NCBI GenBank assembly: GCA_963727955.1
Contig: CAVSII010000003.1
Location: 372,001-436,000, forward strand
Reading direction: 5' to 3'
Source of the DNA: Bog-756 sp963727955
Lineage (GTDB): Bacteria; Actinomycetota; Acidimicrobiia; Acidimicrobiales; RAAP-2
DNA length: 64,000 bases
Shown here: positions 8,413-16,648 of the stretch, one piece after another
Position numbering within the stretch: position 1 is the first letter of the stretch
Layout: each line of letters opens with the position of its first letter
The notes under the pieces: model-generated
The model's input: only the letters and a program-made list of their open reading frames with translations
What the model was told of the DNA's origin: nothing
Databases searched by the model: none
Position numbers and translations under genes: made by a program

Positions 8413-10146
8413 TCAAACGGGCGGCACAGAAGAAGCAACGAGTACGGCAGCCAGATGGTCGGCCAGCATCTCGAGGGGCCTGACTTCCTCGCCGCTCAGT
8501 TGCAAGGGTCGGGAATGGGCCAGCACGGCGCTGCCGACGCGGTTGCGGTGGGCCCACAGGGGGAGCACCACTACCACCCGGGCACCCCCGGCCCGCAGCG
8601 AGTCTGTACCCACGAAGCCTCGCCCCAACGCGTCCGAGCCCGTGTAGCACGAGCGGATCTGGCCCACCAACGAGCTGAGGGCATCCAGCTCACCCACGGA
8701 CAAGGCGAACAGACTGTGGGCCAGCGGCCCTACGGCGGCGCACATCCGCCGCCCTTCATCACCGTCGAGAACCAGGGCGGCCGAGTCCATGCGGGAGGCG
8801 TCCCGCAGACAGGAGGCCAGGCGTTCCGTCTTACGGGGCCCGTCGGTAATCCCGGTAAGTGCGATCGAAGCGTTCACCGTCCGATCCCAGACCGACTCGT
8901 CGACGTGACCGCCGATGGCGTGGAGCCGTTCAGCCAACAGGGAGGCACACCGTTCGAGCTGCCCCAACAGACCGGTGGGCAGGGGGATCAGCGATTCCAC
9001 GTTGAGGGCGCCGATCGGCGTCTCGCCCACTGTGATGGGAACGCAGATCTCGGAGACCACACCAGGGATGGCCTCGAGGTAGTCAGGACTGGATGACACG
9101 TCCGGAACAACAATCGCCTCGCCTGCCGCCCATGTCCGTCCGGTTATGCCGGCCGAGGGGCTCATGCCGTCGAGGATCTGCCACAAGCCCCGCTGAGCGA
9201 TGCACCGCAGCTCACGGTGACGCTTCAGGTACACACTGGGCATGATCTGTCCCTGACGAAAGAGGTGCTCGACCACTACCGAACAGGCCCTCCTGGCATC
9301 GGGGGCCCGGCTCAGGCTGTCGGCCAGTCGGTCCCCTGCCGCTGTCGGCCCCCCCGTCCGGCTGCCCACCCCCGACGAGGAACGTGAGGGGGTGTCAGGG
9401 ATGAGCGACGGCCACGGCGGACCGGGTCGGGCCAGCAGATAGCCCTGCACCAGATCGACTTCCGCCTCACGGATTACTTCGAGCTCGGCCTCGGTCTCCA
9501 CACCTTCGGCGATCACACTGGTGCCCACCTCGCTGGCGAAGGCGGCCACTGCGCTCAGCAGGGCACGACGGTTGACGTCGGTGTCGACGTCGCGCACCAG
9601 TTCCCTGTCGAGCTTCAAGAAGTCGGGGGTCAACTCGATGACGTGCCGCAGGCTCGAGTAACCCGCACCCGTATCGTCGATGGCGATCCGTACGCCTCGG
9701 GCCATCCATGGGGCCAGATGATTGCGAACCTCGGCGTAATCCCCCACCGCCTCCTGTTCCGTCAGTTCGACCACCAACCGTTCGGGAAGATCGTCGAGAA
9801 CTCGGAGGGCCGACGGATCGGCCAACATCGACGGGCTCAGGTTGACGAACAACAACGCGTCCTCTGGTGTCGGACCCAGGCGGGCGGCCGCGGCCAGACA
9901 AGCCACCTCGAGTTCCGTGCGCAGCCCGATCTCGGTGGCCCGCGCCAGCCACCAGTCCGGCGAATGGATGGGCTCGAGAGGCATGCGGGCCAGTGCCTCG
10001 TAACCTACGACGACCCCGTCGGCCGGCCTGACCACCGGCTGCACGACGGATTCCACCACTCCCGGCTCACACAGGAGGCGAATGTGGGCCTCGAAGGGAT
10101 TCGGCCCGCGCACCACCCCACTCAGGCGTTCGCCGCGGAGAGCCAT
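8413..10146 (-). CDS. EAL-domain cyclic-di-GMP phosphodiesterase with GAF-like C-terminus
   Basis: 577 residues. An EAL domain fills residues 20-245 with the full catalytic set: EAL at 50-52, Asn102 (VNLSP), Glu in ELTE (127-130), Asp157-Asp158 (IDDTGAGYSSL), Lys178 (PDFLKLDR), Glu214/Glu217 (AEGVE) and Gln234. It should therefore be an active c-di-GMP phosphodiesterase. The C-terminal 320 residues look like one or two GAF-type sensory domains (for example ICVPITVGETPIGALNVES). There is no membrane segment. It is divergently transcribed from a GGDEF-domain gene 110 bp away, suggesting matched control of c-di-GMP synthesis and breakdown. Confidence 0.88.
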   Translation of the reverse strand: MALRGERLSGVVRGPNPFEAHIRLLCEPGVVESVVQPVVRPADGVVVGYEALARMPLEPIHSPDWWLARATEIGLRTELEVACLAAAARLGPTPEDALLFVNLSPSMLADPSALRVLDDLPERLVVELTEQEAVGDYAEVRNHLAPWMARGVRIAIDDTGAGYSSLRHVIELTPDFLKLDRELVRDVDTDVNRRALLSAVAAFASEVGTSVIAEGVETEAELEVIREAEVDLVQGYLLARPGPPWPSLIPDTPSRSSSGVGSRTGGPTAAGDRLADSLSRAPDARRACSVVVEHLFRQGQIMPSVYLKRHRELRCIAQRGLWQILDGMSPSAGITGRTWAAGEAIVVPDVSSSPDYLEAIPGVVSEICVPITVGETPIGALNVESLIPLPTGLLGQLERCASLLAERLHAIGGHVDESVWDRTVNASIALTGITDGPRKTERLASCLRDASRMDSAALVLDGDEGRRMCAAVGPLAHSLFALSVGELDALSSLVGQIRSCYTGSDALGRGFVGTDSLRAGGARVVVVLPLWAHRNRVGSAVLAHSRPLQLSGEEVRPLEMLADHLAAVLVASSVPPV

Positions 10147-10256
10147 GGCTGCACATCGGCAGAACAGGCGTCCACCTTGAGCCAGCCGATACCGGGAAGC
10201 GGGACAGGAAGTCGACGTGGCTCAAGGGTGACGACCGGATCGTCGATGAACGGAAC

Positions 10257-10820
10257 ATGTCGGTTCTGGCCTCCCCGTTCCCGCCGCATGTGGAATGCGA
10301 CCATGTCCGACGCAGGCCCCGGCTGCTCGACCGCCCCTCGTTCTTCGAGCACCTGCAGCGGGCCATCGGTCGAGCGGACGGGTTGGGCGGCGAAATCGCC
10401 CTTTTGGCCATGTCTCTCGACCCCTTTTTCCCCGCCACCGCCGACTCCTGGGAGGTACGACAAGAGGTCGGTATCGTGACAGCCAGCCGCCTGGTGGCCT
10501 TCCTGCACCACAGCTACGTGCCGGCCCGCATCGCCGGCGACGAGTTCCTGGTGCTGGCCGAAGGCTTCCGCGGCGTGGACGACGCCCTCGAGCTGGCCGA
10601 GCAGATCGTGACGGTGGTCAGGTGGTCCGATTTCGATACATTCGAAGACAAGCCGGTTACCGCCAGTGTCGGCGTCGCCTTGCACCAGGCCCACTCGTCG
10701 GCCGAACAGCTGCTCATAAAGGCCGATATCGCCATGTACGTAGCCCGGCGCGAGGGAGGCAACAGGATGCAGATCTTCGAGGAATCGATGCGCCACACCG
10801 AGGCGCCGACCGCCCTCTGA
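10257..10820 (+). CDS. GGDEF-domain protein (diguanylate cyclase-like, AGDEF signature)
   Basis: 187 residues, essentially a lone GGDEF domain. The A-site loop reads AGDEF (residues 93-97), a variant that can still be catalytic. The C-terminal features SVGVALHQA and ADIAMYVAR match the family. No I-site (RxxD) is seen at the expected place. ATG 10257 is the first ATG, but the frame is open upstream to the neighbouring gene, so a non-ATG start further up is possible. It probably acts with the divergent EAL-GAF gene. Activity is uncertain because the N-terminal half of the fold is divergent. Confidence 0.75.
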   Translation: MSVLASPFPPHVECDHVRRRPRLLDRPSFFEHLQRAIGRADGLGGEIALLAMSLDPFFPATADSWEVRQEVGIVTASRLVAFLHHSYVPARIAGDEFLVLAEGFRGVDDALELAEQIVTVVRWSDFDTFEDKPVTASVGVALHQAHSSAEQLLIKADIAMYVARREGGNRMQIFEESMRHTEAPTAL

Positions 10821-10835
10821 CCTCGGCCGGTTCCA

Positions 10836-10855
10836 CAGCCCCCATTGTGGGGCTG
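10836..10855. terminator. Stem-loop between convergent genes
   Basis: CAGCCCC / GGGGCTG arms around a 6-nt loop, 15 bp after the GGDEF gene stop and 31 bp from the stop of the convergent membrane EEP gene. No T-tract. Probably a bidirectional terminator. Confidence 0.55.
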
Positions 10856-10886
10856 CCCTGGTCCACCCGGCAATGATCGTCCCCGT

Positions 10887-11864
10887 TCAGGTCCCTGAAT
10901 CTTGCGGGCGGTGGAAGGCCACGGTGGCGATCACGTCGCGATGGTCGCTTCCCATCCCGACATCGGTACGGATGGTCGTGACCGCCACCCCACTGCCGGT
11001 GAGAACATGGTCGATACGGACCAGGGGCGGTAGAAGCGGCTTGGTCTGCGACCAGGTCATCTGGAGAGGCTCACCCCGCGCTGCGGCTCCGTCGGTCAGC
11101 CCGGCATCGAGGATAAGACGGAAACCTTTGTTCCCCCAGGTGGCGTTGAAATCGCCGACCAGCAGCAACCCGTGGGCACCGGCGGCCCGTACCAGTTGGC
11201 CGATGGTCGACAGCTGCCCCTTCCACTGGGCAAAGGAGCTGGGCAGAGGGGCGATGGTATGGATCACCCACAACCGCTGGGGGCCCGAGGGAAGTTGGAG
11301 GGTGACCTCCACGATGAGAGGCCGCAGGTACTGGTAGACGACGTTTTCGGCCACAAGTGGATAGCGGGAGGCGATGAAGAATGCACTCGGGTCGTAGCGC
11401 TTGATCTCGATCCGGTAGGGCAAGGAAGCCAGGGCGCCGGACCGTTCGAGTTGGGACACGTCGGGTGGGGTGGCCTCCTCCATGGTCACCAGCTGGGGGT
11501 GGACCTCCTCGATCTGGTCGATGTAGCCGGTCATGGACGGGTTCTGGTTGTACACGTTGGCGTCGAGCAACTCGATGTGCGGGGCGCGGGCTGCCCACTC
11601 CGGCAGTGGCGTCGCCGCCGCGAACTCCGGATAGACGAGGACGATCTGGGCCACCACGATCAGCAACGCCGCCGCGGCCAGGAACCAGCGCCGGCCCAGG
11701 GCGGCGACGGCCACGACGATCCACGCCGGCAGATAGACGAAGAGCGAGACCGTGTTGAGGACGGCGAACGGCTCGAGGGTGTCCCAGGCGACGATGCGCA
11801 TGGTGGCCACCACGGCCAACACGACCACCACAATCCAACCGAGCACCGTGACGACGATCGGCAA
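10887..11864 (-). CDS. Membrane-anchored endonuclease/exonuclease/phosphatase (EEP) family protein
   Basis: 325 residues. Three hydrophobic helices occupy residues 1-85, then an EEP fold follows: metal-binding Glu in VTMEEA, GDFNATW (Asp/Asn), RIDHVL and GSDHRDVIATV (catalytic Asp-His). Such N-terminally anchored EEP proteins are common in actinobacteria and act on phosphodiesters or phospholipid head groups outside the membrane; the substrate is unknown. It is convergent with the GGDEF gene and stands alone. Confidence 0.87.
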   Translation of the reverse strand: MPIVVTVLGWIVVVVLAVVATMRIVAWDTLEPFAVLNTVSLFVYLPAWIVVAVAALGRRWFLAAAALLIVVAQIVLVYPEFAAATPLPEWAARAPHIELLDANVYNQNPSMTGYIDQIEEVHPQLVTMEEATPPDVSQLERSGALASLPYRIEIKRYDPSAFFIASRYPLVAENVVYQYLRPLIVEVTLQLPSGPQRLWVIHTIAPLPSSFAQWKGQLSTIGQLVRAAGAHGLLLVGDFNATWGNKGFRLILDAGLTDGAAARGEPLQMTWSQTKPLLPPLVRIDHVLTGSGVAVTTIRTDVGMGSDHRDVIATVAFHRPQDSGT

Positions 11865-11993
11865 ACGCCGTCGGCGGGTCGGACGGCTGTGGGCTTGACG
11901 ACGGGAACCCGGTGGCGGGGTACTTCCCGATGTCAGGACACTTCCCGATGTCGCCGCTGGAGCTTGCAGGGTGGAATTACCCGTCGGGCAAAA

Positions 11994-12191
11994 TCAGGGG
12001 GAGGAGCTCAAGGTGGCGGCGCAGATCTCGTTGGGCGACGCCCCGAGGACGACCAGGGCCGCCGCGGCGACGTCGTAGTTCTCGTCATCGTCGTCGGCCA
12101 GATCGACGATGGCCCGTATGGCGGCCAAGCGCGAAGCCTGCTGCGCGGCCGCTTTGTTAGGGGACGATCTCCCTTTGGTGATTATTCCCAT
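11994..12191 (-). CDS. Small hypothetical protein
   Basis: 65 residues from ATG 12191, with GGAG 8 nt upstream; a GTG three codons earlier is also possible. The product begins MGIITKGRSSPNKAAAQQ, is rich in Ala and Asp (ADDDDENYD) and has no recognised domain or membrane segment. Its upstream side carries a block of 16-bp tandem repeats. Reasonable SD and biased composition favour a real gene, but evidence is limited. Confidence 0.4.
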   Translation of the reverse strand: MGIITKGRSSPNKAAAQQASRLAAIRAIVDLADDDDENYDVAAAALVVLGASPNEICAATLSSSP

Positions 12192-12248
12192 CACGATCAC
12201 TCCATGGAGTCTCAGTAGTGCAACGAGGGTGACGCCGCCGCGACCTTT

Positions 12249-12328
12249 TCTGTCAGTCGGTGGCTCTGTCAGTCGGTGGCTCTGTCAGTCACTGTTTCTG
12301 TCAGTCACTATCTCTGTCAGTCGATGCG
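12249..12328. repeat. Five tandem 16-bp repeats with core TCTGTCAGTC
   Basis: Five units in exact 16-bp register at 12249, 12265, 12281, 12297 and 12313. Each begins TCTGTCAGTC and ends in a variable 6-mer (GGTGGC, GGTGGC, ACTGTT, ACTATC, GATGCG). The block lies between the small hypothetical gene (minus) and metY (plus), in what should be promoter DNA. The constant core next to decaying tails suggests a repeated protein-binding site more than a recent slippage. The core resembles the palindromes at 8246-8299. Confidence 0.85.
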
Positions 12329-12430
12329 GTCGACCGACCTCTGCCGGAGAAGGGCCCAACCCTAAGGGTCCCGTCCGCGGAATGGAAGGGGTTATCCTGC
12401 AGATCAGGCAGCTGTCACATAGATTTCATA

Positions 12431-12511
12431 TCCGACCGTGGGTCAGATGGCGGCAATCCGGTACGTCCCTCCGATGACGCTCCGAGCCAGTAGACGAGTG
12501 ACCCTATCGGA
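12431..12511 (+). ncRNA. Candidate structured leader / riboswitch upstream of metY-metX
   Basis: A long-range stem closes this segment: TCCGA (12431-12435) and GGGTCA (12440-12445) pair with TGACCC (12499-12504) and TCGGA (12507-12511). Inside are GGCGGCAATCCGG and, near the 3' end, TCCGAGCCAGTAGAC, which resembles the conserved 3' box of cobalamin riboswitches (GAGCCAGGAGAC). Further upstream, 12378-12420 has loose resemblance to the cobalamin core (GGAA, then GCTGTCA). Methionine genes are common targets of SAM or B12 riboswitches. I could not fit the SAM-IV consensus. A small hairpin (12535-12548) lies between it and the start codon. Confidence 0.4.
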
Positions 12512-12534
12512 TTTATTGGTTTAATGTCTGGAGA

Positions 12535-12548
12535 CCCGGATTTCCGGG
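12535..12548 (+). promoter_or_regulatory. Hairpin in the metY leader
   Basis: CCCGGA and TCCGGG form a 6-bp perfect inverted repeat separated by TT, between the structured leader and the metY SD. The loop is very short, so in RNA the stem would open by one or two pairs. It could be an expression platform or simply a pause site. Confidence 0.35.
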
Positions 12549-12557
12549 GAAAATGGG

Positions 12558-12585
12558 CGAGGATCGGTTAACGAGGATCGGTTAA
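12558..12585 (+). repeat. Tandem duplication CGAGGATCGGTTAA x2 before the metY SD
   Basis: Two perfect, directly adjacent 14-bp copies (12558-12571 and 12572-12585). The second overlaps the first bases of the strong SD AAAGGAG (12584-12590), 7 nt before ATG 12598. It may affect leader length or be a regulator half-site pair. Confidence 0.85.
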
Positions 12586-12597
12586 AGGAGTCGAACA

Positions 12598-13895
12598 ATG
12601 TCCGATTGGGGTTTCGAAACACGTCAGATCCATGCGGGGGCTCAGCCGGACCCGACCACCGGGGCGCGGGCGGTGCCCATCTACCAGACCACCAGCTATA
12701 CGTTCCGGGACACCGCCCACGCCGCTGCCCTGTTCGGTCTCGAGGAACTGGGCAACATCTACACCCGCATCATGAACCCGACCCAGGCCGTGTTCGAGGA
12801 ACGGGTGGCCTCCCTCGAGGGCGGGGTGGCAGCGCTGGCCGTGGCCAGCGGACAGGCCGCCGAGACGATCGCCCTCCTCAACCTGGCCGAAAACGGCGGC
12901 CACATAGTGTCGTCGGCCTCCCTGTACGGGGGCACCTACAACCTGTTCCACTACACGCTGCCCAAACTCGGCATCGAGGTGAGCTTCGTCGACAATCCCG
13001 ACGACCTGTCGGCCTGGGCGGCTGCGGTCCGACCCAACACCAAGGCCTTCTTCGCCGAAACGATCGGTAATCCCAAGGGCGACATCCTCGACTTCGAGGG
13101 CGTTGCCGGTGTCGCTCACGACCACGCCATCCCCCTGGTCATCGACAACACGGTGGCTACGCCGTATCTGGCCCAGCCGCTCCGGCACGGCGCCGACATC
13201 GTGGTCCATTCGGCCACCAAGTTCATCGGCGGCCACGGCACCTCCATCGGCGGCATCATCGTCGACGGCGGGGTGTTCAACTACGAGGACAGCGGCCGGT
13301 TCCCCAACTTCACCGAGCCCGACCCCAGCTACCACGGTCTCGTCTTCGGTCAACTGCCCGAGGCTTTGTTCCCCGCTCGTTATGTGCTCAAGGCCCGGCT
13401 GCAGTATCTGCGGGACATCGGCCCGGCCATCGCTCCTCTCAACTCGTTCCTCTTTTTGCAGGGCCTCGAGACCCTGAGCCTGCGCATGGAGCGTCACGTG
13501 AGCAATGCCCAGGCGGTGGCCGAGTGGCTCGAGCAACGCGACGAGGTGTCCTGGGTCTCCTACCCCGGTCTTGCCTCCAGCCCCTGGCGGGAGCGCCAAC
13601 AGAAGTACCTGCCCCGGGGGGAGGAGCCATCATGGCCTTCGGCATCGCCGGCGGCGCAGAAGCCGGACGTCGGTTCATCGAAGGCCTCGAGCTCTTCAGC
13701 CACCTGGCCAACGTGGGCGACGTGCGCAGCCTGGCCATCCACCCCGCCTCGACGACCCACTCACAGCTGGAGGAGGCGGAGCAGCTGACCACCGGGGTCA
13801 CTCCCGACCTGGTCCGCCTGTGCATCGGCCTCGAAACCCTCGACGACATCCTGGCTGACCTCGAGTCGGGGTTCCGTGCCGCCAAAACCGACTGA
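12598..13895 (+). pseudogene. metY: O-acetylhomoserine sulfhydrylase (MetY), one-base frameshift near codon 340
   Basis: PLP-dependent Cys/Met-metabolism enzyme that makes homocysteine from O-acetylhomoserine and sulfide. Seen: PIYQTTSYTF, the SGQAAE loop, IDNTVATPYL and the PLP-lysine motif HSATKFIGGHG (Lys208). From 12598 the frame is good to about 13615 (...QQKYLPRG), then continues one frame over as GGAIMAFGIAGGAEAG... to TGA 13895. The switch lies in a run of six G (13616-13621); a seventh G restores a 432-residue protein of normal length. Either an assembly homopolymer error or a real lesion. ATG 12598 has SD AAAGGAG at ideal spacing. It overlaps metX by 20 bp, so the two are coupled. 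Confidence 0.9.
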
Positions 13896-15024
13896 TTCCG
13901 GCGGCGCCACAGGAGCATGGTCTCCCGGCGACGAGCCGGGCCGCCGGCAATTCGCCCGACTCTTCGAGGCCAGCGGGCTCGACCTCGAGGGCGGGGGTCG
14001 GCTGGGCTCGGTCGAAGTGGCCTACGAGACGTGGGGCGAGCTCAATCGATCGGCCGACAACGCTGTCCTGGTCCTGCACGCCCTGAGCGAAGACTCCCAC
14101 GCCGGCGGACCGGCGGGGCCCGGCCATCCCCGACCGGGGTGGTGGGCGCCCATGATCGGACCTGGCGCACCGATCGACACCGAGCGCTTCTTCGTCGTCT
14201 GCCCCAATGTCCTCGGGGGCTGCCAGGGGACGACCGGACCGGCCTCTGTGGCTGGTGACGGACGGCGTTTCGGCTCCCGCTTCCCGGTGATCACCATTCG
14301 TGACCAGGTGCGGGTGGAGATGGCCCTGGCCACCCAGCTCGGCATCCAACGGTGGGCCGGCGTGGTGGGCGGTTCGATGGGAGGGATGCGGGCCCTCGAA
14401 TGGTGCGTGATGGTCCCCGACCGGGTGGAACGTGCCGTCATCCTCGCCGTGGGCGCAGCGGCCACCGCCGAACAGATCGGGCTGTGCGCCCTTCAGGTCC
14501 GGGCTATCCGGGCCGACCCTCATTTCGCCGGTGGCGACTACTACGAGCAAGCCACCGGTCCCCACACCGGCATGGGCATCGCCCGGGGCATCGGCCAGAT
14601 CAGCTATCGCACGGCGGCCGAGCTGGCCAGCCGGTTCGGCCGGACCCACCAGGATGCCGAAGATCCGCTCAAGGGGGGTCGCTACAGCATCGAGTCCTAT
14701 CTCGACCACCATGGGGAGAAACTCTGGTCGCGGTTCGACGCCAACTCGTACATCGTGCTGAGCGAGGCTATGAACCACCACGACGTAGGTCGGGGGCGGG
14801 GCGGGGTGGCGGCGGCGCTGGGCCAGGTGAGGGCCACCGTAACGGTGGTGGGAATCTCCTCCGACCGGCTCTATCCGTTCACCTTGCAAGAGGAGCTGGC
14901 CGCCATGCTGCCGGCCACTCCGGAGGTGCGGGTGGTGGCGTCGCTCGTCGGCCATGACGGCTTTCTGGTCGAAACCGAGGCGGTGGGGGCAGCCATCAGG
15001 AGTGGGCTCGACCTCCCGCGGTGA
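13876..15024 (+). CDS. metX: Homoserine O-acetyltransferase (MetX)
   Basis: 382 residues, normal for MetX. An alpha/beta-hydrolase fold acyltransferase that makes O-acetylhomoserine, the substrate of MetY. Visible: LVLHALSEDSHA, PNVLGGCQGTTGP, nucleophile elbow GGSMGGM (Ser167), the Asp in SSDRLYPF and the His in VGHDGFL. The start is GTG 13876, inside the end of metY, so translation is probably coupled. Its own SD is weak. Its 3' end overlaps the convergent MmcQ-like gene by 29 bp. Acetyl versus succinyl specificity is inferred from the pairing with MetY. Confidence 0.94.
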   Translation: MPPKPTDSGGATGAWSPGDEPGRRQFARLFEASGLDLEGGGRLGSVEVAYETWGELNRSADNAVLVLHALSEDSHAGGPAGPGHPRPGWWAPMIGPGAPIDTERFFVVCPNVLGGCQGTTGPASVAGDGRRFGSRFPVITIRDQVRVEMALATQLGIQRWAGVVGGSMGGMRALEWCVMVPDRVERAVILAVGAAATAEQIGLCALQVRAIRADPHFAGGDYYEQATGPHTGMGIARGIGQISYRTAAELASRFGRTHQDAEDPLKGGRYSIESYLDHHGEKLWSRFDANSYIVLSEAMNHHDVGRGRGGVAAALGQVRATVTVVGISSDRLYPFTLQEELAAMLPATPEVRVVASLVGHDGFLVETEAVGAAIRSGLDLPR

Positions 15025-15400
15025 GGTAGCGGTCGACCAGAGCCGGCGGTGCACAAGCCAGCCACCCGTCCTCCATCACCTCCTTCAGTTGCGGCGCGGT
15101 CACTGTCCGGAGCTGGATGAGAACAGCGGCGTACCCGTCGAAGTGGGGGATGGTGAAGATGGACGGCGGGCCGGCGGCCAGGATCGCCTCCTTTTCGGCC
15201 AGGTCGCCGACCCTGACGGCCAGGATCGGTCCGGGCGGCGGGGTGGCGCCGCCGAATCGCTTGATGTCCGCTTTGGAGAACGGCCTCTCCCAGGCGAAGG
15301 CTTTACCTCTGACGTACCAGGTGCGGTTACCGTGCCGCTCGCCTTCGGTGACCTCGGGGAAACCCCCGGCGATCAGGGCGGCATGGTCAAAGGTTCTCAC
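14996..15400 (-). CDS. MmcQ/YjbR family protein
   Basis: 134 residues from GTG 15400. Shows the MmcQ/YjbR (DUF419) pattern: FPEVTEGERHGNRTWYVRGKAF near the N-terminus, KEAILAAGP and FTIPHFDGYAAVLIQL, then a helical C-terminus. The fold is a double-wing DNA-binding-like domain, but the molecular role is unknown. No clear SD. The 3' end overlaps metX on the other strand by 29 bp. Confidence 0.82.
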   Translation of the reverse strand: MRTFDHAALIAGGFPEVTEGERHGNRTWYVRGKAFAWERPFSKADIKRFGGATPPPGPILAVRVGDLAEKEAILAAGPPSIFTIPHFDGYAAVLIQLRTVTAPQLKEVMEDGWLACAPPALVDRYLTAGGRAHS

Positions 15401-15459
15401 CGGACGGGCCGGTCGGTCGCCCCACCACCTGGCCAGCCATCCGGTGGCGTGACCATCCT

Positions 15460-16029
15460 CTACTCCACGGCTTCGAGGTCGTCCACGTCATCGTCCGACG
15501 CGCCCGTGTCCTGCTCGGCGTCGGCTTCGACCTGATGGGAGGCACGCACCACCATGACCAGGCTGGCTACCGACGATGTCACCGCCCCGGCGATCACCGC
15601 GCTGCGAACCAGGCGCGGCAGGCGGAACCCGGTGGCCCCGTCGAAGGACAGTGATCCCGGTCCTGTGGTCCACAGGGCAAGGGCCAGGGCCATGTTGGTG
15701 AGGGGCAGCTCGTAGCCGCTCTTGGCCGAAAAGGGCCCGTTGGCCCGGTGGGTCGAGGTGGCCACGGCCATGGTTCCGGCCAGGGCCACCGGCCCGATCG
15801 GGTCTCCCGCCCCCAGGGCCACCAGCGCCCCTCCGGCCAGCTCGGAAGCACCGGCCACCCTGGCAAAAAAGGCTCCGGGCTTGAGACCCAGAGAATCGAA
15901 GCCGGCCGAGGTGGCTTCGATGCCGTAGCCGTCGAAGGAGCCGAACAGTTTTTGGGCGCCGTGGGCGGCCAGGTAGCCACCCAGCACGAGCCTTCCGGCC
16001 AGAAGGGCGATATCACGGTGTGAGGGCAT
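15460..16029 (-). CDS. DoxX family membrane protein
   Basis: 189 residues with four hydrophobic segments and the DoxX start LLAGRLVLGGYLAAHGAQKLFG; a charged acidic C-terminal tail (DDDVDDLEAVE) follows. SD AAAGGA lies 8 nt before ATG 16029. DoxX proteins are small integral membrane proteins linked to redox and thiosulfate or organic-hydroperoxide stress. It is divergent from a HxlR regulator, a common arrangement in which the regulator senses reactive electrophiles and controls DoxX. Confidence 0.88.
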   Translation of the reverse strand: MPSHRDIALLAGRLVLGGYLAAHGAQKLFGSFDGYGIEATSAGFDSLGLKPGAFFARVAGASELAGGALVALGAGDPIGPVALAGTMAVATSTHRANGPFSAKSGYELPLTNMALALALWTTGPGSLSFDGATGFRLPRLVRSAVIAGAVTSSVASLVMVVRASHQVEADAEQDTGASDDDVDDLEAVE

Positions 16030-16089
16030 TCAGTGTCCTTTGGGGCTCGTGGGATCGGCGAGCCGGCTCGACTCCCGACCAGAGGCGGT

Positions 16090-16124
16090 GGTTCCTTTGG
16101 GAGATAGGGTTACTCAGAGGAACC
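16090..16124. promoter_or_regulatory. Inverted repeat between doxX and hxlR (candidate HxlR operator)
   Basis: GGTTCCT (16090-16096) and AGGAACC (16118-16124) form perfect 7-bp arms 21 bp apart, centred in the divergent promoter region. HxlR-family dimers bind such sites beside their own genes, so this is the likely operator. Confidence 0.5.
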
Positions 16125-16153
16125 GACACAGCATAGGGAGTGTCCCGAGGGAA

Positions 16154-16642
16154 ATGAAGAAGGCACCAGACCAGAAGGGACTTCCTCCGTTGGTCCTTAC
16201 TACCCCGGAGGGAAGCAGTACACACACAAGCAGTACACACGCAAGCAGTACACACAACGGAATCAGTGCCCACGGGGTCGAGCCGTGCCGGGCCCGAGAG
16301 GTGCTCGAGCGGATCGGCGACAAGTGGACCCTCTATGTGGTCCACGTCCTGGGCGGAGGAACCCGGCGGTTCGGTGAGCTTCAGCGGGAGATCGAGGGCG
16401 TCACGCCCCGGATGCTGACAGTGACCGTCCGCAACCTCGAGCGGGACGGTCTGGTGACCCGCACCGTCTACCCGGTGGTCCCTCCCCGTGTCGAGTACGC
16501 ACTGACCCGCGCCGGCGAAACTCTGCTTGTGGCGGTGACACCGCTGGTCGAATGGGCGGCGGACCACCTGGGTGAGATCGACCGAGCTCGACAGCTCTAC
16601 GACGCCAAGGACAATGCAGGGTCGGGAGCCACCCCGGCGTAA
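16154..16642 (+). CDS. HxlR-family winged-helix regulator
   Basis: 162 residues from ATG 16154, chosen because GAGGGA lies just upstream; an ATG at 16040 would add 38 residues without family likeness. Residues 45-140 are the HxlR domain: Cys near CRAREVLERIGDKWTLYVV, then GTRRFGELQREIEGVTPRML, the recognition helix and the wing VPPRVEYALTRAGE. The N-terminal tail holds a short SSTHT/SSTHA/SSTHN repeat encoded by a 15-bp tandem repeat. It probably autoregulates and controls the divergent doxX. A single Cys before the HTH would suit redox or electrophile sensing. Confidence 0.88.
   Translation: MKKAPDQKGLPPLVLTTPEGSSTHTSSTHASSTHNGISAHGVEPCRAREVLERIGDKWTLYVVHVLGGGTRRFGELQREIEGVTPRMLTVTVRNLERDGLVTRTVYPVVPPRVEYALTRAGETLLVAVTPLVEWAADHLGEIDRARQLYDAKDNAGSGATPA
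16213..16257 (+). repeat. In-frame 15-bp tandem repeat x3 in the HxlR gene
   Basis: AAGCAGTACACAC plus a variable 2-nt end, three copies (16213, 16228, 16243), coding for three SSTH-x units in the disordered N-terminal tail. Unit length 15 keeps the frame, so copy-number change would alter only tail length. Confidence 0.85.
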
Positions 16643-16648
16643 TCGGGA

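Noticed and set aside
12380..12597. SAM-IV riboswitch upstream of metY
   Set aside because: The outer GGTCA/TGACC pairing is present, but the core GGCAACCCUCC and the second stem-loop are not. A cobalamin-like reading fits slightly better and remains uncertain.
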